Source: DASPJQ01 sp035299065 (GTDB lineage Bacteria > Bacteroidota > Bacteroidia > Flavobacteriales_D > UBA2798). From it: a stretch of 64,000 bases of DNA. The DNA lies in NCBI GenBank assembly GCA_035299065.1, contig DATGXI010000032.1, positions 7,882-71,881 of the forward strand, given 5' to 3'. Below, piece after piece: positions 43,883-51,679 of this stretch. The notes beneath the pieces were generated by a model that searched no databases, was not told the DNA's origin, and was given only the letters and a program-made list of their open reading frames with translations. Every line of letters starts with the position of its first letter. Position 1 is the stretch's first letter. The position numbers were made by a program, and so were the translations under genes.

Positions 43883-44113
43883 TTGTATGTGCGTTACTTA
43901 AGAGACGAGAAGTTTATTAAACTGGTAGGAAAACGTGTGCGCCAGGTACGCCTGATGAAAAATATTTCGCAGGCACAACTGGCTGCTGACTGTGACGTTG
44001 AAATAAGCCAGATCAGCCGCATTGAACGTGGTGTGATCAATACAAGCCTCTCGCAAATAAACAACATTGCCCGCAACCTTAAGGTACACCCAAAAGATCT
44101 GTTAGATGTTTAG
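43883..44113 (+). CDS. Small Cro/CI-type (XRE) regulator
   Basis: The 76-residue protein has a classical helix-turn-helix: RVRQVRLMKNISQAQLAADCDVEISQISRIERGVINTSLSQINNIARNLKV. No ATG is in frame; TTG 43883 and GTG 43889 are the possible starts. A GCAAATTTGC palindrome lies 31 bases upstream. A degraded copy of this gene follows at 44340-44530. It is divergent from the T9SS type B gene (43649) and may regulate that gene and itself. Confidence 0.87.
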   Translation: MYVRYLRDEKFIKLVGKRVRQVRLMKNISQAQLAADCDVEISQISRIERGVINTSLSQINNIARNLKVHPKDLLDV

Positions 44114-44230
44114 TGTTTTACAACTTCCTGTTTCGTAAATCCTCCTTTCGCCATTACAGCATACTTCCCTTTAGAAATACACCACATCACGATTTAAATA
44201 AGTATCAAGGTTGAACTAAGATAAAGATTT

Positions 44231-44258
44231 GTATACACTATGTATATATTTAGTATAC
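44231..44258. promoter_or_regulatory. Paired GTATAC palindromes, 22-bp spacing
   Basis: GTATAC at 44231-44236 and 44253-44258; a third copy at 44318-44323 is followed by ATACACGCTG at 44331-44340. The arrangement mirrors that upstream of the HTH gene at 36367. Confidence 0.6.
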
Positions 44259-44339
44259 ACACTTATCAACAGAATCAATTGATTTTTAGGAAAAAATAAG
44301 CAAATTTGCTTACCTTCGTATACTGAAATTATACACGCT

Positions 44340-44530
44340 GTTTTTCTTTACTGCCGCGGCAATTACGCGTGCAGCGAAACATGTCCCAGGCCCGGTTGTC
44401 AAAAAAAGCTAAAGTTCCAATAAGCCAGATAAGCTAAATTGAGCGCGGTATTATCAATACCAGCTTATCGCAAATAAACAACATTGCGTGAAACTTGAAG
44501 ATACACCCGAAAGATTTGCTGGATGTTTGA
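44340..44530 (+). pseudogene. Decayed copy of the XRE regulator gene
   Basis: From AATAAGCCAGATAAGC to the stop the sequence follows the intact gene 43883-44113 closely (ATAAACAACATTGC, CACCC-AAAGAT-TG-T-GATGTTT) but with in-frame stops (for example the TAA in AGCTAAATTGAG) and shifts. The 5' part (GCGTGCAGCGAAACATGTCCCAGG) is more eroded. Similarity continues past the end to about 44580. The GCAAATTTGC palindrome at 44300-44309 precedes it, as at the intact gene. Confidence 0.8.
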
Positions 44531-44584
44531 TGTTTTACAACTTTGTGTTTTATAATTCTTCGTTTTGCCATTACAACACATTTT

Positions 44585-44863
44585 TTAGTCAAGCAAATGC
44601 TTCAACGTATTATCAACTGTATTGAATAAATAGGTGCGAAACATGTTTGCATTCAATGGCGCGCCAAATTGAGATGCGTGTATGCGTGCCTGTGGTGCAA
44701 AGCCTGCGGGCAGGTTGTTACTTCCGGCTCCGGGTCCACCCAAATTATTTCCCCCTCTATGCTATTCTGTTTGTACAACCGCTGTTCCGGCAGGAGTTGT
44801 TTGTGACGATACCTTTTGATAAATTAAGCTTACTATTATTAGTAAGATATGTCTTGATTTCAT
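44585..44863 (-). pseudogene. Truncated, decayed copy of the fibre-like protein N-terminus
   Basis: The ATG at 44863 starts a signal-like MKSRHILLIIVSLIYQKVSSQ; a TAG at 44762-44764 interrupts the frame at codon 34. After it the reading frame continues with NNLPAGFAPQARIHASQF and then GAPLNANMFRT, nearly identical to the NNVPAGFLPQARIHAFQF stretch of the intact gene 38300-41716. The copy then stops at 44585. It is a remnant of the N-terminal part of that gene or of a close paralogue. Confidence 0.85.
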
Positions 44864-44877
44864 AATTCAATTGGTTT

Positions 44878-45840
44878 TTATCTCACCAATTGAATAAAGC
44901 CTTTTTGTTTTATATTTCTATTTTCCTCGGTTTTTGCTTCAAGTATATAGTAATATACCCCGTTTGAACAGTCCTGATTTACTTTATTCTTTCCAATCCA
45001 TGCTTCCATCGTACTGTTAATCTCGTATACACAATTTCCCCATCTGTTGTAAATCACACAATGAACTTCGCGTAAACCAAAATTATTAAACGAAAAACTT
45101 TCATTCAGACCGTCATTGTTTGGAGTTATAATATTGGGCAATTCATATGGAAAAGACATACCGTTTACTGAGATACCATCTAAATAATAATATGAGTGCG
45201 GGCCATTGGAAACCGTTGGTATCACACTGGCAGTATCATTATTCAAACTATCGTTAAAATTTCCAATCGTAAGATATTGTTCTCCTCCTGATGCTAAATA
45301 CAGTACCTTGAAAAGCTTCCAGCCTGAAGTATCAGTTAAAAAAACTCCAATTGGATTTTCAAACTGGGGATCTGCAAAAAATGCTTTTTCACTGGTGTAG
45401 TCAGTTATTTGCGTTTTCGAAAAGTAAATTCCTATTTGGGAAGAAGCAAATTCTGAACGGTCGGCCAAACTAATGTAAAACGACACCTCATAGTTATTTC
45501 CTGCAACCATTGGCCAAAGCAATTTTGTTTGTATGTATTCCCTGTAATTAATGTTTTGGGAGTACACGTAAAAACCTGCATAACCATTGCCTGAATAAGG
45601 ATGTTGGTAACCAAATTGGTTATTTGGAACACCGTTGCTCATTGAAGGAGAACATGTATGAAAGAAATCGCTGGTTGCCAAATTCGGAGAGATCCATCCC
45701 TTTGCTCTGGAAAGTTGAGAAATAAAATCAGGACAGGTATCATAGACCTCAAAATCGCCATTGTACACGAGCTCCTGGGCAACCAGGTTAACCGGGCGAA
45801 AAAAGTAAAAACAAATGAAATATAAAAAGGCTTTAAACAA
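44878..45840 (-). CDS. Secreted protein with T9SS type B domain
   Basis: The start is TTG 45840 (MFKAFLYFICFYFFRPVNLVAQ), needed for the signal peptide; no ATG is available. The 320-residue product is a paralogue of the protein at 42678-43649: YNGDFEVYDTCPDFI, NGYAGFYVYSQNINYREYIQTKLLWPMVAG, GGEQYLTIGNFND, then LPNIITPNNDGLNESFSF and NGVYYYILEAK. The normal ending KGFIQLVR is present, unlike in its relative. A conserved leader (45876-45952) lies upstream. Function is unknown beyond T9SS export. Confidence 0.88.
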   Translation of the reverse strand: MFKAFLYFICFYFFRPVNLVAQELVYNGDFEVYDTCPDFISQLSRAKGWISPNLATSDFFHTCSPSMSNGVPNNQFGYQHPYSGNGYAGFYVYSQNINYREYIQTKLLWPMVAGNNYEVSFYISLADRSEFASSQIGIYFSKTQITDYTSEKAFFADPQFENPIGVFLTDTSGWKLFKVLYLASGGEQYLTIGNFNDSLNNDTASVIPTVSNGPHSYYYLDGISVNGMSFPYELPNIITPNNDGLNESFSFNNFGLREVHCVIYNRWGNCVYEINSTMEAWIGKNKVNQDCSNGVYYYILEAKTEENRNIKQKGFIQLVR

Positions 45841-45875
45841 TTGTTAAGTTGGTTTATGTTTTCTGGACTATACGT

Positions 45876-45952
45876 CTCCGCCTTGCTTATCCTCCATGAA
45901 AGCGGAAAAAAGGTAATTGTCACCCATTGGGCAACAACCGTTGATTTTTGCT
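45876..45952 (-). promoter_or_regulatory. Conserved leader B, copy of leader A
   Basis: It carries CTCCGCCTTGCTTATCCTCC, then GAAAGCGG and AGGTAATTGT in the same order and distance to the gene as at 43656-43730. Read on the minus strand both contain a PLSWR-SKAE-like reading frame with mostly silent changes between copies, which may be chance or a leader peptide. Confidence 0.5.
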
Positions 45953-46357
45953 CCGCTTAATTTTTTATTTTTGTAACACATTCTCTACTTTATTTAAATG
46001 TATAAAATTAATATACATCTTTTAAAATGATAAGCAATTATTTTATCATTTTTTTCGTTTACATCAACACAACCATTCCCCACTCCAAACAAACCTTTCC
46101 CTCAATTCCGTATTCCCCTTAACGCGTAAGAAATTCCAACACATTTCCCAATACATCAACCGGTACCTCACTCACTGAACAGGTACGGGATTTTCAAAAT
46201 CACCTGCATTTTTTTGCACTGCCAGCGTTAATACATACAATAAAACAAATGTTGAATATTACTTGCCGGATAAGGGATATTAAATTAACACCTCCCCGGC
46301 ATCCACAACCACCCCGTTCTTTACACACACCCTTTCTCATAACCGTTTATTTTAGGT
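45953..46357. other. Gene-free spacer, strand-asymmetric
   Basis: No open frame is credible. On the plus strand, 46060-46110 is very poor in G and rich in C and A (for example CAACACAACCATTCCCCACT), and a possible -7 box TATTTTTG lies at 45966-45973. It leads into a stem-loop with T tract at 46358-46432. Confidence 0.45.
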
Positions 46358-46432
46358 AAATCCCGTTGCCTGCAGCTCGTAAAATCTACAACGTTCGCTA
46401 CAACCCAAACGACTGCCGGCACGGGATTTTTT
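46358..46432 (+). terminator. Long stem-loop with T tract, possible end of a small RNA
   Basis: AAATCCCGTTGCCTGCAG (46358-46375) pairs with CTGCCGGCACGGGATTT (46413-46429) with one bulge and one mismatch, about 16 pairs around a 37-base loop, followed by T residues. There is no plus-strand gene upstream for it to end, so it may terminate a small RNA. Confidence 0.5.
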
Positions 46433-46477
46433 AATTTCAACCAGATATATTGTTGGGTAAGGGGATCATGTCCCATT

Positions 46478-46512
46478 TAAAATAAAAAATCCCGGCCTTT
46501 TGAGCCGGGATT
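46478..46512 (-). terminator. Terminator of the rplU-rpmA operon
   Basis: On the minus strand AATCCCGGC and GCCGGGATT form a perfect 9-bp stem with a 7-base loop, followed by TTTTTTATTTT. It lies 26 bases after the rpmA stop. Confidence 0.93.
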
Positions 46513-46537
46513 CATTTTTAAAACTATTCTTTAAAGC

Positions 46538-46810
46538 TTACGCCTGTGCTGTTTCAGCAAAAGGAACAATGGATACAATGCTTTTGTTTGCTTTTGTTTT
46601 TTTGAACTCAACAATACCATTTGTTAAAGCAAATAAAGTATGGTCCTTGCCAATTCCAATACCAGCACCTGGGTGGTGAACTGTACCACGTTGACGAACT
46701 ATGATATTACCGGCAATGGCTTTTTGACCACCCCAAATTTTAATACCTAAACGTTTTGAGTGCGATTCACGGCCGTTCTTTGAACTACCAACGCCTTTTT
46801 TGTGTGCCAT
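46538..46810 (-). CDS. rpmA: 50S ribosomal protein L27
   Basis: The 90-residue protein is a complete L27: MAHKKGVGSSKNGRESHSKRLG, the conserved IIVRQRGTVHHPGAGIGIGKDHTLFA and an alanine-rich tail. L27 lies near the peptidyl transferase centre of the large subunit. It follows rplU with 9 bases between, the normal arrangement, and a strong terminator follows. Confidence 0.98.
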   Translation of the reverse strand: MAHKKGVGSSKNGRESHSKRLGIKIWGGQKAIAGNIIVRQRGTVHHPGAGIGIGKDHTLFALTNGIVEFKKTKANKSIVSIVPFAETAQA

Positions 46811-46819
46811 GGCTTATTC

Positions 46820-47131
46820 TTATTTTTTAATGTCGTTAATTACTATTTGCGTCAGGCTTTGGCGGTGACCGTTTTTCTTGCGGTAACCTTTCCTGCGTTT
46901 CTTTTTAAAGATGATCACTTTGTCACCTTTCAGGTGTTTAAGCACAGTGGCTTTAACTTTAACACCTTCTATAACTGGGGCGCCTACACTTACTTTACCG
47001 TTATCGTCCAATAAAAGAATACGGTCAAACTCTACAGCTTTACCTTCTTCAGTTTCTAAACGATGCACGTAAACGCGTTGGTCTTTTTGCACTTTAAACT
47101 GCTGCCCTGCTATTTCTACAATTGCATACAT
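46820..47131 (-). CDS. rplU: 50S ribosomal protein L21
   Basis: The 103-residue protein has the L21 core: MYAIVEIAGQQFKVQKDQRVYVHRL, then GAPVIEGVKVKATVLKHLKGDKVIIFKKKRRKGYRKKNGHRQ. It is a large-subunit protein that binds 23S rRNA. It is the first gene of the rplU-rpmA operon. No promoter could be set with confidence in the upstream spacer. Confidence 0.98.
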   Translation of the reverse strand: MYAIVEIAGQQFKVQKDQRVYVHRLETEEGKAVEFDRILLLDDNGKVSVGAPVIEGVKVKATVLKHLKGDKVIIFKKKRRKGYRKKNGHRQSLTQIVINDIKK

Positions 47132-47214
47132 GGTGTATATTTTTTAATTATTAGGGCTGCAAAGGTATCAAAAAACGCCAATAGTGCACCGTCTTCTACT
47201 AAAAATACAGGGTT

Positions 47215-47530
47215 TTTTGCGAATTTCGAATATCGAATAGCAAAGAGGTTGGGGTTTGATTTTAAGGGTTTTGGGCGCGCATTAAAAAAACATACATTGA
47301 TTATCAGTTAATTAAATGTATTTTTAACGTTTAATAATCAATGGTTTGCTCGAAATTCGAAATTCAGAATTCGAAATTCGGGATTCGTAATTCGTAATTG
47401 ATTTGGCCGCCCCCCTCGCCCAGGTTCGCAATTCCAACATCAGGCTTCGCAATTGCTCGGGGCCGGGCTTTCGCTCATAGTCCTCACTCGCGGGTACGCT
47501 CGCTCCGGGCTATCCGCTCAATCCCTGGCG
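47215..47530. repeat. Spacer with A/T-rich GAATTTCGAA copies and a GC-rich element
   Basis: Near 47218-47238 and 47347-47395 lie copies of the AATTCGAAATTCG-type repeat. From about 47400 to 47530 is a GC-rich block containing CGGGCTTTCGCTCATAG and CGCGGGTACGCTCGC, unlike its surroundings and similar in style to the block at 5775-5905. No gene is visible in the 472-base spacer. Confidence 0.6.
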
Positions 47531-47602
47531 GGGTTTGGAACTTGTGATTTTCGTCAACATAAAAACAAGAAATAAGAATATATTTGAACTACACGTTCCC
47601 AC

Positions 47603-47998
47603 ATGTCAGAAATAGCTTCCGATTTTAGTGCCTCCTTTAACCAGGAATTTTGCGGGCATCTTGAATTCCACCTTTGCCGCACATTTGAAAATGCCGACCG
47701 TGAGGAGCTAAGCGGGTTTTGGTGTGACGGTGTTTCATGGGCACCTTTTTTCAATCCCCATGTAAATCGTGCACATCTTGCTATCGATAAAGTTTTAGCC
47801 GAAAAAAAAATTGTGACCAAAGCCAAACTTGGTAAATCTGGTCAGGATAATTATGAAATGACTTTGGTGCTTGGTCAAAATGCTTTGCATGCATATAAAA
47901 ACGGGCTGAGTTTAATTGATTGCCTGCCCGCTGAAGAATCAATGGATTGGATTGATATGGACGCTACAAACAGGAAAATAGCCTTATTCCTGAAATGA
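47603..47998 (+). CDS. Hypothetical protein
   Basis: The 131-residue soluble product has no signal peptide. Its start (MSEIASDFSASFNQEFCGHLEFHLC) and an aromatic stretch (GFWCDGVSWAPFFNPHVN) contain three cysteines. I do not recognise it; it could be a small enzyme or an immunity-like protein. It overlaps the next gene by 4 bases (ATGA), so the two are translationally coupled. Confidence 0.7.
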   Translation: MSEIASDFSASFNQEFCGHLEFHLCRTFENADREELSGFWCDGVSWAPFFNPHVNRAHLAIDKVLAEKKIVTKAKLGKSGQDNYEMTLVLGQNALHAYKNGLSLIDCLPAEESMDWIDMDATNRKIALFLK

Positions 47999-48531
47999 AA
48001 ACAATTTTATTCTATATAGCATTCACTTGCTGGTTACTGGCAATACTTACGCATACACTTACCATTGCTCACATTGATGTAGAGAATCATGTACCTTATA
48101 CCTGGGCTTTGCACGTACTCATATTTGTTGTATGGATTCCTTTGGTTTTTGATCTGAAAAAAAACAAAGAACTCCAGGAATATTATCAAAGTCCGAAAGC
48201 AAAAAGCCTTTTAAGCGGATTTTATTTTTGCAAAATTATTTTTAAAGGTGCTCCGTTGTGGATGCAGCTGCTTGTAGGAGCCAGCCTTTTTTACAGTGCC
48301 TTAAATTTCATTGTGCTGTTGCAACTATATCCTGGTTCGGCTGAGATTCAAAACGGACATTATGTTCTAATGGAAAAAGGTGAAACAATTAAACACATTA
48401 CTGAAGCAGAATACCACTATTACAATGCAATCCAACTACGCATCTTCTCAGGACACTGGCTAATTTTTTATGGTGTTTCAACCGCAGCATTTTACAGGTA
48501 TAGTGGTTTAATAAAACAAAATCAACCATAA
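47995..48531 (+). CDS. Four-helix membrane protein
   Basis: The 178-residue product has four hydrophobic segments: ILFYIAFTCWLLAILTH, YTWALHVLIFVVWIPLVF, LWMQLLVGASLFYSALNFIVLL and FSGHWLIFYGVSTAAFY. A charged loop (DLKKNKELQEYYQSPKAKSLL) separates helices two and three. I do not recognise the family. It is coupled to the preceding gene and ends 2 bases before a propeller lipoprotein gene. Confidence 0.75.
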   Translation: MKTILFYIAFTCWLLAILTHTLTIAHIDVENHVPYTWALHVLIFVVWIPLVFDLKKNKELQEYYQSPKAKSLLSGFYFCKIIFKGAPLWMQLLVGASLFYSALNFIVLLQLYPGSAEIQNGHYVLMEKGETIKHITEAEYHYYNAIQLRIFSGHWLIFYGVSTAAFYRYSGLIKQNQP

Positions 48532-48533
48532 CC

Positions 48534-49703
48534 ATGCGTTACCCATCCGTGTTATCTTTACCAAAATCCACCAACTTGAAAACATACCTGTATCCCCCAA
48601 CTTTTCTCCTCCTTTTCTCCTGCAACACCTCTCCTTCTTCAGCACCCGAACAACTTGTGGCAACACACCAGTCCGTTTCACAGGAAACACCTGACACCAC
48701 CTTGCTCCAGGGCCAACCCGTAACCCAACTCAGCAACAACATTGAAAGCATGTTCCAGGACAGTAAAGGCAATTACTGGTTTGGCACCCAAAAACACTGG
48801 CTGTATAAATACGATGGAAAAAATTTAGTGCAGTTTACCCAACAACACGGCCTGGATTGTTATCAAATACAAAATATACAGGAAGATGCGCAAGGAAATA
48901 TCTGGCTCACTACCGATGGGTACAAAATAATTCGTTTTGACGGAAAAAAATTTACTGCCTTTAACGTAACCGATAGCACAATTACCAATCATGTTTGGAA
49001 TACTGAACCAAATGACCTTTGGTTTTACGGTGGCGGTGGGCCATACCGCTATGCCAACAACACATTTTCACAATTGTTTTTATCGCCAAATGAACAGGAC
49101 CAAACTTACGCACAACAAAACCCAAATAAGCTAAGCCCCTATGCTGTGTATTCCATTTTAAAAGACAAAAAAGGAAACCTTTGGTTTGGCACCCAAAGCA
49201 CTGGTGTTTGCAAATATGATCCGCACTGGAATGATGAAATTGGAGGGGGTAAATCATTCACATGGTTTGACCAGCCCATATTAAAAGGTCCTGCAGTTCT
49301 TGCCTTGTTTGAAGACAAAAACGGCAACATGTGGTTTGGCAACAATGGCGGGGGTTTATTTGTTTACGATGGCAAAACAGTCAGGAATTTTACCGAGGAA
49401 AAAGGCTTGTCCAATCGTGAATTCCGAAAATCGGGTAAAGAAGGTCCGGGTACACTGGCCCGCATTTTTTGCATCAATCAGGACAATGATGGAAACATGT
49501 GGATAGGAACCGTTGATGCAGGCGTGTGGAAATTTGATGGCAAAAATTTAACCAATTACACCATAAAGCACGGTTTACCCAACAACACGGTAAATAAAAT
49601 CTTAAAAGACGGCAATAGCAAATTGTGGTTTGCTACACGAAGTGACGGGGTTTATACTTTTGATGGGAATACTTTTAAAAAGTTTGAGGCAGCCACTCTT
49701 TAG
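48534..49703 (+). CDS. Two-component regulator propeller lipoprotein, copy 1
   Basis: ATG 48534 is used; a TTG at 48576 (MKTYLYPPTFLLLFSC) would give a more usual lipoprotein signal. The product of up to 389 residues then has a run of propeller blades of the 'two component regulator propeller' type, for example FQDSKGNYWFGTQKHWLYKYDGKNLV, EDAQGNIWLTTDGYKIIRFDGKKF and NQDNDGNMWIGTVDAGVWKFDGKNL. There is no kinase or other signalling domain, so it is not a full sensor. A paralogue is encoded at 53501-54613. Confidence 0.88.
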   Translation: MRYPSVLSLPKSTNLKTYLYPPTFLLLFSCNTSPSSAPEQLVATHQSVSQETPDTTLLQGQPVTQLSNNIESMFQDSKGNYWFGTQKHWLYKYDGKNLVQFTQQHGLDCYQIQNIQEDAQGNIWLTTDGYKIIRFDGKKFTAFNVTDSTITNHVWNTEPNDLWFYGGGGPYRYANNTFSQLFLSPNEQDQTYAQQNPNKLSPYAVYSILKDKKGNLWFGTQSTGVCKYDPHWNDEIGGGKSFTWFDQPILKGPAVLALFEDKNGNMWFGNNGGGLFVYDGKTVRNFTEEKGLSNREFRKSGKEGPGTLARIFCINQDNDGNMWIGTVDAGVWKFDGKNLTNYTIKHGLPNNTVNKILKDGNSKLWFATRSDGVYTFDGNTFKKFEAATL

Positions 49704-49905
49704 CAGGCGCATTGAACCAATTTTGACCTGGGGTTTATATGCAACGTATACTAAACCCTGTCAAATAACACCATAAACCATTATGCCCTTGCCCAAAATG
49801 TCTGCGTAAATCAGCGCTATCTGCCTGAAAAAAATGTTCCCGTTGTAATGTTGCGAGAAAAAAACAACACAAATATCCTTTTTTCGCATATCTTTATTAT
49901 CACGC

Positions 49906-51318
49906 ATGAGGCCTGTTTTATTCATTATTTTTCTGGTTGGAATTATTTCCACAACCTCGCTTGCCCAAAATAAAAAAATTGACTCACTGCAATACTGTCT
50001 TAAAACACAAAAAAATCCCGACTCACTCACATTAGTATATACCGAGCTTTCCTGGGAAACTTCTTACTCCGGTAAAAATAAACAAGCCATTGTTTACGCT
50101 AAAAAAGCAGTGGCCCTTGCAAACAAACAACGCAACTACCTGAACCGCGCAAGCGCATGGAACGCTCTGGCTTCAGCTTACGATGAATTGTCCGATTTCA
50201 AAAAAGCCGAATTTTATTTTTTAAAAGCCCTGGATTACTTCACCAAACAAAAAATTATCAAAAAACAAGCCAGCACACTCAACAACCTTGGCACTGTTTA
50301 TTATAGCCAGAGTAATTATAAAATGGCCATCAAATCGTTTTACAAAGCACTAAAAATAAAAGAAAGATACAAAGACACTGCCGGTATTGCCAACTGCTAT
50401 ACCAACATGTCAAACGTATACTATGAGCTAAACGAGTTTAAAAAATGCGAAGAATTACTTTTGAAAGCCGTGGACTTGTACCGGGCAAGCCACGATAAAG
50501 AGGGACTGGCAATTTCACTTTCTAACCTGGCGGGTATACACGCACAAAACAAAGAGTTTAAAAAAGCATTGAACGCTCATAAGGAAGCCTTAGGCATTTA
50601 CGCTGAAATTGATTTGCCCGAAGGTTTATCAAGTTGCTACAGCAACATTGCATTTTACTTTAAAGAAAATGATGTATACGACTCGGCTGAATTTTATTAT
50701 TATAAAACCATTGTTATTTCAGAGCAGATTGGCGATAAATTAACCCTGGGCAATACATTCATGAGTCTTGGCGATTTACAATTCCGGCACAAAGAATACA
50801 AAAAGGCCCTGGTTTCGTTGAAAAAATCAGAAACAATTCTTCAATCCATTAATACACGTGAAAGTACGCAGGCGCTTTATACGCACCTAGCCAATACATA
50901 TTATGAATTGGGCCAGTATAAAAACGCCATTGATTACAACCGCAAAAGCCAGGTCATAAAAGACAGCCTATTTACCATTGAAAACAGCAAAGCACTCAGC
51001 GATTTAAAAACTGCGTACGAGGTTGATAAAAAAGAAGCCGAATTAAAGGCAATTTCAAAAGTGGAAAAGGAAAAACTTCGGTTTGTTATATATGCAGTTG
51101 TTGCGGGGTTATTCATTAGTTTGATTTTCTCGTTTTTTATATTCAAAGGTCTGCGAAAAAATAAAAAAGCCAATAAAATTATTGCGCGTCAAAAAGAACT
51201 GGTTGAGCAAAAACAAAAAGAAGTGATGGACAGCATTCATTACGCAAAGCGCATACAGCAAGCCTTGATGCCTACCGAAAAAAGCGTAGCAAAAACATTA
51301 AAAGACCTTAAAAAATAA
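49906..51318 (+). CDS. TPR protein with membrane helix, lacking the SpoIIE-type phosphatase part of its relatives
   Basis: The 470-residue product has a signal peptide (MRPVLFIIFLVGIISTTSLAQ). TPR repeats follow (SAWNALASAYDELSDFKKAEFYFLKALDYF, ASTLNNLGTVYYSQSNYKMAIKSFYKALKI, ALYTHLANTYYELGQYKNAIDYNRKS), then a membrane helix near 385-407 (FVIYAVVAGLFISLIFSFFIF) and a coiled coil ending in SIHYAKRIQQALMPTEKS. That last motif normally leads into a SpoIIE/PP2C phosphatase, which is absent; the protein stops soon after. It may be a truncated member or act as a scaffold. Confidence 0.87.
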   Translation: MRPVLFIIFLVGIISTTSLAQNKKIDSLQYCLKTQKNPDSLTLVYTELSWETSYSGKNKQAIVYAKKAVALANKQRNYLNRASAWNALASAYDELSDFKKAEFYFLKALDYFTKQKIIKKQASTLNNLGTVYYSQSNYKMAIKSFYKALKIKERYKDTAGIANCYTNMSNVYYELNEFKKCEELLLKAVDLYRASHDKEGLAISLSNLAGIHAQNKEFKKALNAHKEALGIYAEIDLPEGLSSCYSNIAFYFKENDVYDSAEFYYYKTIVISEQIGDKLTLGNTFMSLGDLQFRHKEYKKALVSLKKSETILQSINTRESTQALYTHLANTYYELGQYKNAIDYNRKSQVIKDSLFTIENSKALSDLKTAYEVDKKEAELKAISKVEKEKLRFVIYAVVAGLFISLIFSFFIFKGLRKNKKANKIIARQKELVEQKQKEVMDSIHYAKRIQQALMPTEKSVAKTLKDLKK

Positions 51319-51640
51319 ACAGGTCCAACTACCAGTAATAAGCCTCTTGATACAATTTCATCAGTGTATTATTTTTTTTACCCAATCCGGACATTCATTT
51401 TACCGGCCTCATTTAATTCGGTTTTTTAAGGCTTTAAAATTGCGTTAAATCCAGTGGGAAGCTCAGCGCGATAGCAAGGAGATCGCCCGCGGGATAGCAA
51501 TTTTGAAGCCTTAAAAAATTCCGACCAACAGGGAGGAAAGGATTAAATGAAGCCTTGACTTTTTGGTTCTTTTTTGTCAAGAAAAAAGAACATAAAAAAC
51601 ATAAAATCCTGACCATCACACAACTTAATCTTTTAAAATA
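51319..51640. other. Gene-free spacer with nested inverted repeats
   Basis: No gene is credible. Two large inverted repeats occur here, described in the separate repeat entry at 51422-51591. Nothing recognisable as a SpoIIE-like continuation of the previous gene is visible. Confidence 0.6.
51422..51591. repeat. Two inverted repeats (22-bp arms and 10-bp arms)
   Basis: The stretch 51422-51443 (TTTTTTAAGGCTTT...) is complementary to 51497-51518 over 22 bases with one mismatch, and encloses a GC-rich part with GCGATAGC. A second, perfect hairpin has GTTCTTTTTT (51566-51575) against AAAAAAGAAC (51582-51591) with a GTCAAG loop. Both are common styles of dispersed repeat in Bacteroidota spacers. 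Confidence 0.7.
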
Positions 51641-51660
51641 AATATACCGATCGGTATATT
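51641..51660. promoter_or_regulatory. TetR-type operator 1 (AATATACCGATCGGTATATT)
   Basis: This is a perfect 20-bp palindrome 19 bases before the TetR start. The same sequence occurs at 52290-52309. It is almost certainly the regulator's own operator. Confidence 0.92.
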
Positions 51661-51679
51661 ATTTTTATACCTTTATTGC

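Noticed and set aside
44647..44865. 72-codon plus-strand frame
   Set aside because: It is antisense to the fibre-protein remnant at 44585-44863.
45639..45923. 94-codon minus-strand frame over the start of the T9SS gene
   Set aside because: It is out of frame with the gene at 44878; only the PLSWR-SKAE part is shared with leader A, and it is treated as a possible leader element instead.
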